Below, piece by piece: positions 32,011-42,655 of a DNA stretch of 64,000 nt; within the stretch, counting starts at the first letter, position 1; each line of letters begins with the position of its first letter. The notes under the pieces are model-generated. The model made no database searches. It saw only the letters and a program-made list of their open reading frames with translations, and was not told the DNA's origin. Both the position numbers and the translations under genes were made by a program. Source of the stretch: Micrasema longulum (taxonomy: Eukaryota > Arthropoda > Insecta > Trichoptera > Brachycentridae); the NCBI GenBank assembly GCA_022494885.1, contig JAGVSM010002848.1, positions 1-64,000 of the forward strand, read 5' to 3'.

Positions 32011-32565
32011 AACAGATATTATATAAGTGAAATAAGTGTAAATATTAGTTTAAATATCATGAATTATACTATAAGCTAACTTGAGAAATAAATCAATTTT
32101 AAAAAAGAAAACTGTGTTTTATGTTTCTAATATTATATTTTTTTACTGTTTTGGATTGTATTGACTGACATTATGTTTTATCACTTTTTTTTTTGTGCCA
32201 CCCCAAACGAGGTTTTTTATAACTCCTGGGGTGATATTTTGAATCTACTCTACCCCCTGAAAAGTGGTTAATTTGTGGATCTATTTTTTTTTATGCGAAG
32301 ACACTTTACTGCTTTATATAATGGCCACACTGATAATTAAACGTCAAATGATGTATAAAAAATTGAAAAAACTAAAATGGTTTGGTAAATTGAACCAAAT
32401 GAAGTGTTTTGGGTAATGCTTAAGGTCACAATAATGATCTAAATAAAAAAGATCATATTTAGTTTCACGTGTTCGTATTTCTTTGACGTTTAATCATCAG
32501 TGTGGTCGTATTTGAAGCAAAGTTTAGGTGCATGCAAAAAAATATAAAATCCCAAATTAACCACT
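32011..32565. other. No recognisable feature
   Basis: No gene or repeat was recognised. TTTGATGATTAAACGTCAAA-like words near 32330 and 32490 suggest a loose inverted pair. Confidence 0.35.
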
Positions 32566-32573
32566 CTCTAGGG

Positions 32574-33155
32574 CAGTGGTCGACAAACCGCGGCTCGCGA
32601 GCCGCATGTGTCGCAAGTCACTCGAGTGCGGCTCATACAACCCAAGTTTCACTCTTCGTTTATTTTGTCAACCGGTCCTAATGAAGAACTTTTAGGATTA
32701 TTGCCACTGAAAGGTCAAACACGTGGCGAGGATATTGCAAACGCTGTCATTAAATGGACAGAGAAACATCGTCTTACACTCGATAAAATTGTTTTAATTT
32801 CAACAGATGGGACAAAAAGTGTGACCGGAAAAAGAAAAGGTTCTGTTTCTATCATCACGAGATACTTGTTTATCGTTACATCATTCACCAAGAAGCGCTT
32901 TGTGCGAAGACATTTTCAGAAGAAATTCAATATTTTGGAATTGGTAATCAAGATCGTCAACACAATTGGTCAATTATCGCCAATTCAAAGAATTTTCAGT
33001 TAAAATAGAGAGATAATACGCAAATCTTCTACCACATAGTAAGGTTTGTTGGCTTTGAGGATACCTCACGAAAATAAATTTGGCTCGCAAAAGAAATCTT
33101 AATTCTTGTACCGCTGATTTTTGGCTCTTTTGACTGATAAGTTTGCCGACCACTG
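32574..33155 (+). mobile_element. Non-autonomous hAT element with transposase scrap
   Basis: The ends CAGTGGTCGACAAAC and reversed CAGTGGTCGGCAAAC differ at one base, and CTCTAGGG is duplicated exactly on both sides (32566-32573, 33156-33163), the 8-bp mark of hAT elements. Inside, LPLKGQTRGEDIANAVIKWT and LDKIVLISTDGTKSVTGK match the central part of GTF2IRD2/ZBED-type hAT transposases. A shifted frame continues with HQEALCAKTFSEEI. Most of the transposase is gone. It probably lies in intron 1 of the P450 gene. Confidence 0.9.
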
Positions 33156-33461
33156 CTCTAGGGGATAGAGAAGATTCAGAATACCACCACTATGAGTGTA
33201 ATATCTTGTTCATGTATTGTATGTTTTATTGATAGCAAAATTTTTGAATTTTTGAAAACTTATATCAACACCCAATACTTAAAAATGGCCATATCAAGAT
33301 TCGGAATAATCGGCGTGCGTGTATCAGAAAATGTAAGAATGTAAAGGAAGTGAGGTTTGTACGCAAAGACAGTGATGCGGTGTTCGATTTTAAATTCCAA
33401 AATTTTATTTTATTCGCGTTTTCTTTTACGAGTAGAAAAATAAATCAATTTAAAAACTTAC

Positions 33462-34189
33462 ACCCCGACGACTCCTGCTAGCTCTCCAAAGAAATCCTTC
33501 CTCACAATGCTTTTATATTCCACCAAACATGGCATGGAAGGTCTAAACGGAGTTGGTCCTTCTCTCCTATATATTTTTTCGATCTCATCAGCGTCGTACA
33601 CAAAAAGCAAATCCGGCCGCCCGACCAATCCAGACATCTTCACAATTTTCCCATACTCGTCGTACAAAATCTGGGAAACTTTTCCTAGATCCGATATCTG
33701 ATACTGCCCGATGAAAGGGATCAATCTCCAGGTGTTCCCGACGATCGGTAAAGGCTTAGGACCTGGTACTTCGGAATAAGGTTTTGATGCTTCGAATTCC
33801 TTAGCTGTATATGGACATGTCACTTGTGCACTTTCCAACTCTTCAATTGTAGCTGTCGAGCGCTTTCTCACTGGCACAGAACCTTCGACACTATCACTTT
33901 TAACCTTTACACCTTTATCAATCGAATACGAACGATTCTGCAAATGAAAACATTTAGATCTGTCAGAATTTTCTAACCCGCCAATTTCCGCCCGCTCAAA
34001 TTCAAACGCGTTCTTTTGTTTCGAGCTAAAAAATTTACTTTTTAAATTTGGTTTAAGGCTGTCGCGTGCACTCGTTTCGTTGTTGTTTTGCTTCGGGAAT
34101 AAAGTTTTTATGGTGGATATCCCCGAGACGTTATTTTGTTTGATAGCGTCTTTAGATGCGGTTTTTAGGGCGGACCATATAGCCGACAT
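33462..34189 (-). CDS. CYP49A1: Cytochrome P450, mitochondrial clan, first coding exon (CYP49A1-like)
   Basis: The exon codes for the first 242 residues of a P450 plus two bases of the next codon. It ends at a consensus donor: GTAAGT begins at 33461. The start ATG has good context (GTCACCATG). The long N-terminal part, residues 1-135, is basic and rich in S, N and K, as expected of a mitochondrial import region. Then come the proline hinge PGPKPLPIVGNTW (142-154), DLGKVSQILYDEYGKIVKM (167-185) and PFRPSMPCLVEYKSIVRKDF (214-233), the N-terminal P450 core. The last block fits CYP49A1 better than CYP301A1 from memory; the subfamily is tentative (about 0.6). The I-helix, ExxR and heme-binding cysteine lie in later exons, which I could not find. 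CYP49A1 is conserved in insects, and its substrate is not known to me. Confidence 0.9.
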
Positions 34190-34262
34190 GGTGACCGCTT
34201 GATGGCGAACGACCGACTAACGCATGCGGGAAACGAACGAACGGTTTGCGATTACCCTTCAT
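34190..34262 (-). promoter_or_regulatory. P450 5' leader with overlapping upstream ATG
   Basis: An upstream ATG at 34262 opens a 36-codon frame that is out of phase with the P450 and runs past its start codon. If the transcript begins upstream of it, this would dampen translation of the P450. The transcription start is unknown, so the upstream frame may not be in the mRNA. Confidence 0.35.
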
Positions 34263-34384
34263 TTTGATACAGAGATGTATCAAAGGATTGCTCAATATAT
34301 TGCAATTTCATTACATTTTATTAAACTATTAAATAATCCATTTTAAAATATCTTAAAATGGTGTATTTTTAATAGAAATTAAAT

Positions 34385-34770
34385 ATTTATTTATTCATGA
34401 CAAAATACGAGGTTTTTAAACTTTACTTATTACATATTTTATTTGTACAAAATATTCCCAATCAGCAAAACAGGTAAACCGTGAACTGATAAGCGTCGAA
34501 ATTGTTCACGCAGGTATATAGGAGCGTTGGGGCTATGAAGTACATTGAACAGAAGTGAGAGGGAGTGATAGTCTCTCTTTGCTGTCTAATTTTGAGCCAT
34601 TTCAGTTGCCTATGATAATCAGTGCCAATTTCAATCAGATTAATTTAGATTTATTTATTTATGACAAAATACAAGGTTTATAAACTTAACATATTACATT
34701 ACATTACATTACATATTTTATTTGTACGAAATATTCCCAATCAGCAAAAGTGCTGGAATGAGGGGTTATT
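34385..34770. repeat. Direct duplication upstream of the P450
   Basis: ATTTATTTATTCATGACAAA at 34386 and ATTTATTTATTTATGACAAA at 34651 begin two related stretches of about 95 bp, each with a CATATTTTATTTGTAC.AAA word and then TATTCCCAATCAGCAAAA. The second has an extra ACATT microsatellite. They are spaced about 265 bp. Confidence 0.65.
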
Positions 34771-34794
34771 ATATATGATAACGCAATGGTTTTT

Positions 34795-35175
34795 TTTATT
34801 TATTTAAAATAAACAAACAGTCGACAATGATATAATAACATTTTTTTTAATACAGTTTAAAGACAGACCAGCAAAATTTCTAAATAAAAATCATACATAT
34901 TATTAAATTGTGTTACAACAAAAGGATGTGTTTATGTGTATTTGTATGAGAGTAAGTGTAGATGTGTATTCATGTGTATCAGTGTGGGAGTAAGTGTTCA
35001 GGAGTGTGCATCATTAAATAGTAAGTGGGATCGTATCGCAGCTAGAAATAATAATTCTTAATTTATTTTTAAATAAATTAAGGGGTATGTAAAATATATC
35101 AATAGATGAAAAAAAAACATTATGGTTAGAGCAAGAACGATAGAGGAAAGAGTGTTGTGCATAGTTAGTGCTACA
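34795..35175 (-). repeat. Dispersed repeat with AC-rich core, copy 2
   Basis: Reverse of 6480-6900: AACAAACAGTCGACAATGAT, the irregular GTGT/TATG core (34925-35010) and GGGATCGTATCGCAGC. Its simple-repeat core differs slightly in length. Confidence 0.6.
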
Positions 35176-35297
35176 GACTGGCAGATGGAAAAAATACTTA
35201 TTTATCAATACTTTTTGTTTAAATAAAAAGTCAATAAAATAACATCACATATCACTCGTCACACGGGCTGTAAGAACTGTTTTGCTCGGGTGTTTTT

Positions 35298-35940
35298 TCA
35301 GTACGTATATGTTTTGTATATTTTTAGATCATTAGAAAGTGAATTGTAAAAAAATATTGCTGTATACAAAAAACTGTTTCTTTTTCTGTTGGTCCTAGGT
35401 TGTTCGCAAGTTAAATTATTTGATGCTCTTGTATTTATTTTATGTATGCTGTAGTTAAAATTAAATTTAATATTTGTCTTTATTTTATTATTTTTCATCT
35501 TAAATATCATTTTTATTTTTTCTGTGTAGATCAATTCCTCTAGATTGAGCATTTTTGTTATTCTATATAAATCTGTGGTTCTAGTATATTTATTAAAATT
35601 AAATGTTACTTAAAGTGATTTATTCATTGTTCTTTGTATTGATTCTTGCATCTGTTTACTACATTGCGACCATATTATTAATCCATATACAAAGTGTGGA
35701 AGTATAAAAGCATTGTATATCATTAATTTTGTACTTTTGTCAAAGACATCTGTTATTCTCATTATTCCAATAATTGGACCCAGTTTTTTTATAACTGCTT
35801 TGATATGTTTTGTCCGCGCTAATTTTTCATCCACTTCCAAACCCAAGAACTTTACATTTTCGGTTTGTTTAATTTGCTCATCTTTAATTATTAGGTTAAG
35901 TTTTATGGGGCGTTTGTTTTTTTTGTTTTATTATCATATA
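35298..35940 (-). mobile_element. LINE C-terminal third (CR1/Jockey-like)
   Basis: Minus strand: QTENVKFLGLEVDEKLARTK, HIKAVIKKLGPIIGIMRI, IYNAFILPHFVYGLIIWSQC, then with a break INTRASNNLTCEQPRTNRKR and FFYNSLSNDLKIYKT. Same overall order as the LINE at 8915-9690. 5'-truncated with one frameshift. Confidence 0.75.
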
Positions 35941-36164
35941 ATATGAAAACATAATTGATATTATCAAATATGTAAAACGCACACGTCGGTAATAAAATAT
36001 AAAACAATAATACATTCGTTTTTCCTTATATGCCCAAGACTCAAACTAGCGGTCAGCCGACGCTAGATATATTCGTTATTTGGTACATACAGTCTTACAT
36101 CCCTAAAAATGAGAAAATATTAAAATTGGAAGGAAATATTTATTTCTTTAAAAGTATGATGTGT

Positions 36165-37150
36165 TTACATTTTTATTTATTGGACAATGAGGAACTTCAG
36201 CCATACGGGAAATTGGATACTAAAAATGTTTTCATGCGGGCGGTAAAAATTAGAGTATTAAATTATACGTCAAAGTTTCTTGAAAATGTACGAAAAAAGT
36301 ATTAAAAAATAATTTAATGAAAACGCACTACTTTGTACGACGTCACTGGTTTATAAAGATAAACCAATGATATGACAGCTGTAAAGAATATACCGTTAAC
36401 TAACCAATCGGGAGAACTGACAGAGAAAAACCTCTGACGTCACACGTGTTATTTCATCATCATCATCATTCCATGTCCGCTCCCTAGTTGGAGCATATGG
36501 TGTCCACGAAGATCCTCCAGACATCTCTGTCGACTGCCAGCTCCTGTGCGTCCTCTCAAGTCAGATTCGCGTACCGCAGCTCTGACATGAACTGCCGACG
36601 AACAGTCAGCAGTGGACGTCCAGGACGTCGAGAACCTGCTTTCAGGAGGCATCCGCAGTACATGGTCAAGCCAACCGTATCGCCTCCGCTTGATGACAGT
36701 TGTCACCGGAGTTTGCTGCGTCCGTTCTCTTATTTCTTCATTCTGCACAAAGTCAAACCACTGCACACCCAAGATTCTTCTGAGACAACTATTCTTAAAA
36801 CTCAATATTTTGCTGTTTTGGGCCCTAGTGAGGTGGCACTTGCACGGGCATTTGGTTTTCACTGAGTAAATATCCGATATCCAGACAGCATTCATATTGT
36901 TGAATGTTGCGCCTGCTACTCTTAGCCGCACTCCCAGTTCTTTTTAAAAGCTGCCATTTTGCGTAACATATACTCCCAGGTATTTAAAACTCTGACCCTT
37001 TCAATGATTTGGTATGACAGATTCAGGGGATTTTGGATCGAGGCATCAGAAATACAAAAGTTTAAAAAATCATAGAGCTAATAATAATAATACCATATAT
37101 AAAAATAAAATTAAAATTCAGCTTAGTTTATTAGTCTATTAATGATTAAA
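36165..37150 (+). repeat. Repeat family E, copy 2, split by RTE-B LINE
   Basis: The left part (36165-36446) has GAACTTCAGCCATACGGGAA and CTCTGACGTCACACG. The right part (about 37055-37150) resumes with AAAAAATCATAGAGC and TTAGTCTATTA. Between them lies a minus-strand RTE-B LINE. A 91-codon frame (36030-36305) covers the left part; its end LENVRKKY and EELQPYGK are only family E sequence. Confidence 0.65.
36447..37050 (-). mobile_element. RTE-B LINE, 3' end with ATG-repeat tail
   Basis: Minus strand: a 160-codon frame (36449-36931) with RLRVAGATFNNMNAVWISDI, CHLTRAQNSKILSFKNSCLR, RILGVQWFDFVQNEEIRERT and RRRYGWLDHVLRMPPESR, the C-terminal part of an RTE-type reverse transcriptase. A short deletion removes the 'CITPILLYGCES' block and a frameshift follows PPES. 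The 3' end reads GGAGCGGACATGGAATGATG and then ATG repeats, the short-repeat tail usual for RTE elements. Other copies: 41930-42215, 54190-54715, 61941-62475 and 63120-63860. Confidence 0.85.
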
Positions 37151-37443
37151 AAAAATAATTTAAAAAAACAATAAACCTCCTCGTTGTAGTCTGCATTTCT
37201 CTAGGGGTTGTTTAACCCATTACGTAATGCAGACTAAATAAATATAAGGTTGAATAAAAGACTAATAAGTATCGAAGCACGCACAAGATTGCAGTTTACC
37301 TTTGTTGTTGCGTCTGGTAAACATAATTATTTTGTAAATTCTCCAATCGTCAGACTTCACTGGCTCGGAAACGAGTATTATGACAATATTATGTATGTGC
37401 GTAAATTATTATTTTTTTTTTTTTAAATAGCGATAATCATAAT
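37151..37443. other. LINE-like remnant, unclear
   Basis: TTAACCCATTACGTAATGCAGACT (37210-37235 region) recurs at 48890-48915. Otherwise unassigned. Confidence 0.35.
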
Positions 37444-37760
37444 CATAATACTAGAAATAAAGACAAATTGGCAATCCCGAAATTGAAGCTAAGTAAGGGA
37501 AACACATTGTTTGTGGGGCACTGCGTACGCTTCTACAATAGAATACCCGACAATGTCCTAATTATGACGGACAATAAATTCAAAATTTTCATAAAAAGCG
37601 TACTTCAAAAAAGGCCTTTTATGGACTTAATGAGTTCATGGAAGATAGCAGTATATGGAGCTAATAGTATTATTTTATTTGCATTCGATTATTCGATTAT
37701 TTTTGGAATGTGTAGTTATTTATTGAAAACTGACTATCTCTTTGTGTTGTTTTGATTATT
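37444..37760 (+). mobile_element. LINE C-terminal fragment (lepidopteran CR1-like)
   Basis: The 95-codon frame (37468-37755) preceded by NHNTRNKDKL reads LAIPKLKLSKGNTLFVGHCV, RFYNRIPDNVLIM and FKIFIKSVLQKRPF. This 'hn.nTR.k..l..p...l.k...sFvg..vrfYNkiP' tail is one I associate with abundant moth and butterfly LINEs. Nothing upstream of the tail is kept. Confidence 0.75.
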
Positions 37761-38924
37761 TATTTATATATTGACTTTCAATAAGCGTATAAATTATACC
37801 CATAATGAAGAAAAAATAAAAACTAAAAAAACTAAACTAGTATGGAAAAATTTATGTGTTAAAATTTATATGTATCAGTTTTTAGATTGAAAATTCTTAC
37901 TGCGTTAAAATCAAAATAAATTGCATTATTCGAATGCTGTAAAAATCACTTAGACTTTTTGTATTTTACTTACCTACTCTCAAATAATAAAAAATAAAAA
38001 AAAGTATAAAAATTTACTAAATAAATAAAACTGTTATATCATATGATTCGATTCTGGCAAATACACACACATACATAAAATACACGAATATACATACATA
38101 AGTCGTATAACTGTAGTAACATTACTGTACTGTGATTGAGACTATAGTTCTATCAATTTCACCTGTACGAATAACCACATAGGTATGTTTGTGTGTAGCT
38201 ATTTTGCAATTAGCCAACAAAATGAAGTGGTGTCGTTAAAAGGTGACTTGAACGATACGATTCGGTAAAAATATAAGTGTTTAAAATTGTTTTTTTAACA
38301 TGGTGCCCGGTCACGATTGCAAGCGGATTATCGCAGTCGCCCTAAAAGAACTTGATTCTTCACTGTTCGTTTTTGACGGTGAATTTTAATACGAAACGCA
38401 ATCTGAATTTTCTTCATACAAACGTATTTCTGTATGTTCTCCCTGGTTTATAGCACTAGATCAATGATTTTTTTACACACCATAGATATTTACTGTTACC
38501 GTGTTGCTGCTTTGTTTTTTTGATAAATAGTTTATGGGAACTAGAACCTTCCAAAAACTTTTAAAAAAGCTCCCAGTTTTATCTGCTTTTTTTCGGACGT
38601 ACGGAATACAAAAATAATAACTATTTTTGAAAAACGCAAAGGTACCGATAAAGAAAACTTCACCCTAATACTCTTTCTACAAAAAACATAAAAATCGATG
38701 TTTTGTGATCCGGAAATGAAACGTTGATTTTGTCGATTTTAGTTAGGCATAATAAGTCCGACGTGCAGTTGTCTTTTTCACACAGTATTGGGGAATCATT
38801 TGCGAGAGTGTGACAGAAAAATAATGTTTAAATAACTATTCATGAAAATTCCCTGCTACAGCGTAATATCATCTTTATCCGTTGAATCGATTTGATTTTT
38901 TTTCAAGAAAACGATGCAGTTCTT
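37761..38924. other. No confident feature
   Basis: AT-rich sequence. ACATGGTGCCCGGTCACG near 38300 could be read as an LTR end followed by a primer-binding site, but no second LTR or coding part supports it. GCGAGAGTGTGACAGAAAAA (38804) recurs at 44462, so some of this is dispersed repeat. Confidence 0.4.
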
Positions 38925-39002
38925 GTCATTAGAACTTGAATTGAAGATTGCAAGAGCTGCTGCGAGATATTGCATAGATTTATATACTATTAAGCGTGAT
39001 GT
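38925..39002 (+). mobile_element. LINE tail scrap
   Basis: TTGCAAGAGCTGCTGCGAGA followed by TATTGCATAGATTTATATAC matches 27965-28010 in the LINE tail there. Confidence 0.45.
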
Positions 39003-39130
39003 CCAGGGCCGCGATTATGAACGGCTATCTTCATCGGTATCTACTGAGACGGTATAAACTAATATCGATATTTATGTACGAAAGTGTGTATATTTGTATA
39101 AAAATTCAAAGTATCTTCACATTTTATAAC
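39003..39130 (-). repeat. 120-bp dispersed repeat, copy 1
   Basis: The reverse strand shares AAGATACTTTGAATTTT, TTTCGTACATAAATATCGAT, TATACCGTCTC and TCATAATCGCGGCCCTGG with 54860-54975. Class unknown. Confidence 0.55.
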
Positions 39131-39470
39131 AGAGATGAAGAACATTTAAAAGAAGGTAATATAGAAGTCCAGGCATCTACAGGGCTTATGACCTGTCAAT
39201 GGCTGGTTTAAGTGGCCACTTTACACACTGTGTAACATTCACCATTCTGCCTATTTTGGAACATCTATATTCCTTCAATTCTTTCATCTGTTGATGTTTG
39301 TGAAGTTAAAGAGCTGAAACCTTTATTTATGTGGGTGAGATTCATCTAATTGAATTATTTCACCTACATACTAGGCAACGCCTGAAAATGTTATTTTTTC
39401 AATTTCTATACTTCTTCATGGACCAGGTAATTTATCAACAATATTTTGAGTTGAAATTTTTTACTTTTTA
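39131..39470 (+). repeat. REP-1 copy
   Basis: ACAGAGATGAAGAACATTTA, GGCATCTACAGGGCTTATGA, AGTGGCCACTTTACACACTG, GAGCTGAAACCTTTATTT, TACTAGGCAACGCCTGAAAA and ACCAGGTAATTTATCAACAA run in canonical order, making this one of the most complete copies. Confidence 0.8.
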
Positions 39471-39718
39471 TTTAACAGGTTCAAGTTTTTCGCAAATATC
39501 TCAGTAACTCCTTCAATGGAGATTTCTAAGCTTGCTTCTAATACCCTCATACAATATAACATAGATGTTTAGACATTTACAGGGCTTCTGACAAGTCGCT
39601 TACTAGTTTCAATGATCACTTTATATGCCACTACTTACTTTTCGATTTTCTAAAAATATTTCATGGCAATGCCACCGTACGTGTACCGTAAACATGTGAA
39701 TTTTTCTACTTATTACAT

Positions 39719-40350
39719 TAGGATGGGCCGATATTTTTTTTCCCAATTTTGAAATAAAAGGGGTCTAAAAAGTTGCCTTTTGGATCACTCGGAATGCAAA
39801 AAATCTTTAAAAACATATTCTATACTACTTTTGGCCAGAGCTTAAAAATTTCGAAAAAGTATATTTTTTGCGCTAAACCGGCTCTCATTTCGTAATTAAG
39901 TAAGAAAATCAGTCCAATAAAATTTTAAATGTGAATTAAACCTTATTAAATAAGCATCTAAGGGCGTGAGTTGCACTTTGTTTTGTAATAAATGGGTAGC
40001 ATTGTTTTAATGAGCCATTGTTTTCGTCAATATTGGCCAGGCGCTCAACGGAATCAGTTCCGCGGAGTGTAAACTTTTTGCATTTCGGTAGTTTTAAAAC
40101 GTGCTCGAATTTGTAATGTGATTAAGTTATATCTTTGCTAACAAAAAAATAATTTTATCATTATAGATAATAAACAAAATGTTCAGACAGTGATAAACTT
40201 CAAACCTCGGTTGAAGGCCAAAAGTTGTGTGGAATATTTTTTTAAATAATTTTTACGTTCAATGTGATCCAAAATGCAACTTTTTAGACCCCTTTTACGT
40301 TGATGTCTAAAAAATTTAAAAAGTTCATACATCATCAGCCCACTCTATTG
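39719..40350. mobile_element. TIR element, ~630 bp, non-autonomous
   Basis: The left end AGGATGGGCCGATATTTTTT and reversed right end AGAGTGGGCTGATGATGTAT are related. A stronger subterminal pair is AAAAGGGGTCTAAAAAGTTG (39759) with CAACTTTTTAGACCCCTTTT (40277), followed by TTGGATCAC/GTGATCC. No transposase remains. The superfamily is not settled. Confidence 0.65.
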
Positions 40351-40767
40351 TACATTGTATAGGTATCGTAAGAAGATGCATTTTTTCCGCTGATTATTAT
40401 TGAATACGTACCAAGTGAAAGTGGTAATTACTGTACGTAAATTCACATAATATTTATGCACATAAATATTTAGTTTTCTACAGAAAAAACTTCATTAGCT
40501 TTTAAAAACTACCTCGAGAATGTTAAGTTACGGAAATAAACGTGAAACATTCATTGTCATTTTTACATAAAATATTTGTGGGTACCTAAGTAGTGAATAT
40601 ATTATGTTCAGAGACTTATCTTATTTAATATGACACGATTATTTTATGAATATTTTTAGTAGTTAGTTATTGGCACTACTTACCATCTTAGTGTCCTAGC
40701 GGATGAAGAATACTGTTCTGTGTGTAAAATAAAACCAGAATCCTGGGGGTTCTTTTTGAGTACTAAT
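40351..40767. other. No recognisable feature
   Basis: AT-rich spacer. Nothing was recognised. Confidence 0.4.
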
Positions 40768-40815
40768 ACAATGCCCCATGCACCACTGTGTGCGGATAGG
40801 GAAATGATGTTTTTT
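40768..40815 (+). mobile_element. SINE-1 tail fragment
   Basis: AATGCCCCATGCACCACTGT followed by GTGCGGATAGGGAAATGATG is the last 45 bp of SINE-1. Confidence 0.65.
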
Positions 40816-40869
40816 TCTTTTTTAAATTAGCTTGCCCACCACATACCGCAAACCGCATCTGCGGACATA

Positions 40870-41450
40870 AGCCCCATGTTTCACATCTCCATTTACTTCC
40901 ACCTCATTTTATCTTTATTCATTAACTTTCATCTTATCCACTCTATCCATCTTTATCCATTCATTCCCATCTTTATCTTTCATCTATCTTGGTTCTATTC
41001 TAGTTCATCTTGTCTATCTCTTTGTTCTTCATTCCCTGTCTTTTATCTTTGTCTTATATCTTTGTCTACCTTTGTCTTATCTTTGTCTTACTTATCCCAT
41101 TTTATCCTTACTCATCCCTACCTATCTCCATTTTATCTCTGCTCATTCTATTTATCTTTATCCTATCTTATCCATCTTTATCCATCTCTATCCATCTTTA
41201 TCCATTCTTATCCACTTTATCTATCTTATCTATCTTTACTCTTATCTTCTATCTATCTTATCATCTATCTATTTCCATTCGCATTTTATCTTTACTCTAT
41301 CTTACTTATCTTTATTTATCTTTTATCTTAATTACTCTATCTCTACTGGCCTTGCATCTAGTCATTTTATTTTGTTTATTTTATTAATTTTTTTTACTTT
41401 TTTTATTCTATTTAATTTTTTTTAAATATATATTTTTTTAAATTTATTTA
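40870..41450 (+). repeat. Long pyrimidine-rich imperfect microsatellite
   Basis: About 500 bp of irregular TTTATC, TCCATC and CTTATC units with nearly all purines as A or scattered G, grading into T-rich sequence at 41350. Long open frames here (S, L, Y, I and F only) are by-products of the repeat. It could take up unusual DNA structures. Confidence 0.8.
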
Positions 41451-41929
41451 TTTACGAGTCGGAATATGGAATTTTACCTGTCCCAGTAATGATGGCACAT
41501 CGATTATACCATTTAGAATGCTGAACATACATATAAATGGAATTAATATTAGTTCTACTTTTTTGTAAACTAGAAATATCTAACACTGACTCCATATCAG
41601 CATATGAATAGTTACCTCTCTCTCGTCCAAGCATCCAAATGTGAATTCCACATACACGGAAAAGTTGCTCGTTGCTGAACAAGCGAAACGAAAAGCTGCC
41701 CGAAGAGGTTCTTTGTAATCTGTGTAATTTGTGCTGAAAGAAGGTAATCATAATATGCTTGTATGCTCTTTATTGGATTTAGAAAAGAGGGAAGTGAAAT
41801 TTTCACTGTCTGGGATTAAACTGCCAAAATGATTACAATTTTTTTTAAAGCCTTGAAATTATTTTTGGAAGCCACCAGATCTGTATATCCGACATGACCT
41901 AAAACAGGGCTACGGATAGTAGCGAGAAG
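41451..41929. other. No recognisable feature
   Basis: A 99-codon minus frame (41452-41751) and an overlapping 64-codon frame show no known domain. TTTATTTATTTACGAGTC at 41441 resembles a LINE 3' end, so this may be a minus-strand LINE too decayed to read. Confidence 0.35.
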
Positions 41930-42215
41930 CTTCATTCGGTAATCGTAGAGAGGAAGAAAGAGACAAGGATGTGTTCAGAAGACTGATAGTCTATACTCGG
42001 TCAAAACGAAATGCCGATTATCCAACTCTTGTATAATGCCAGTGCTCCTATATGGGTGTGAATCTTAGCACCTTACCAAAGCCCAGAACACCAAACTTCT
42101 ACGTTTTGAGAGTAAGTGCTTGAGAATAATATTTGGTAATACGGTGGTTCGATTTTATAACTAACATTGAAGTCCGAGAACGGACGCTCTAGCCTCCTAT
42201 AACAAGCGTCTTGCC
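41930..42215 (+). mobile_element. RTE-B LINE fragment
   Basis: In broken frames: VYTRSKRNADYPTLV, MPVLLYGCES, HLTKAQNTKLLRFESKCLRI and RWFDFITNIEVRERT. Parallel to 36447-37050 and 61941-62475. Truncated at both ends with several frameshifts. Confidence 0.7.
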
Positions 42216-42369
42216 AACGCCAGCCCTAGTAAAACTCTAATGTTTGTTATGTCATTATAATTATATTGAACATATTATTTTGTATTTATATTATATAAGG
42301 GTATTTTTATAAAAACTTTAAAAATAATCTAATTACTTACGTTTTCAACAAATATTGGTGATTTTTTTA

Positions 42370-42655
42370 AAGTCTGGCTGACTACACGACCTAAATTATG
42401 TATTTTGCAGAAAACAGCCAGATCTAATATTAAATTAAACCTCATACGAACTCTGAATGTATGAGGTGACTTTAATTTTTATGACACTTTGACTTCACGA
42501 AATTTTCAGAAGGCGATTACTAGTTTTTTTGTATGAAAACGGCCAGGCTGTTTTAATCAGAACATAGAATTGACCTTCTTGAACGCGATAACACAAATCT
42601 CTCTTTTTTTATTGTGGACTGGCTGCTTTCTGCATAACTAAGTTCAATTATTACT
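42370..42655. mobile_element. TIR repeat family G, copy 2
   Basis: GTCTGGCTGACTACACGACC, TTGCAGAAAACAGCCAGATC, CTCTGAATGTATGAGGTGAC, TTTTCAGAAGGCGATTAC and the end GACTGGCTGCTTTCTGCATA then ACTAAGTTCAATT are in the same order as in 12535-12985. The right end is clear; the left is not. Confidence 0.6.

Noticed and set aside
38290..38320. Possible LTR end plus primer-binding site (ACATGGTGCCCGGTCACG)
   Set aside because: No second LTR, no gag/pol frame and no exact tRNA 3' match that I could confirm.
40876..41425. Three overlapping plus-strand frames of 117-151 codons
   Set aside because: They are products of the TTTATC/TCCATC microsatellite; the peptides are only S, L, Y, I, F and H repeats.
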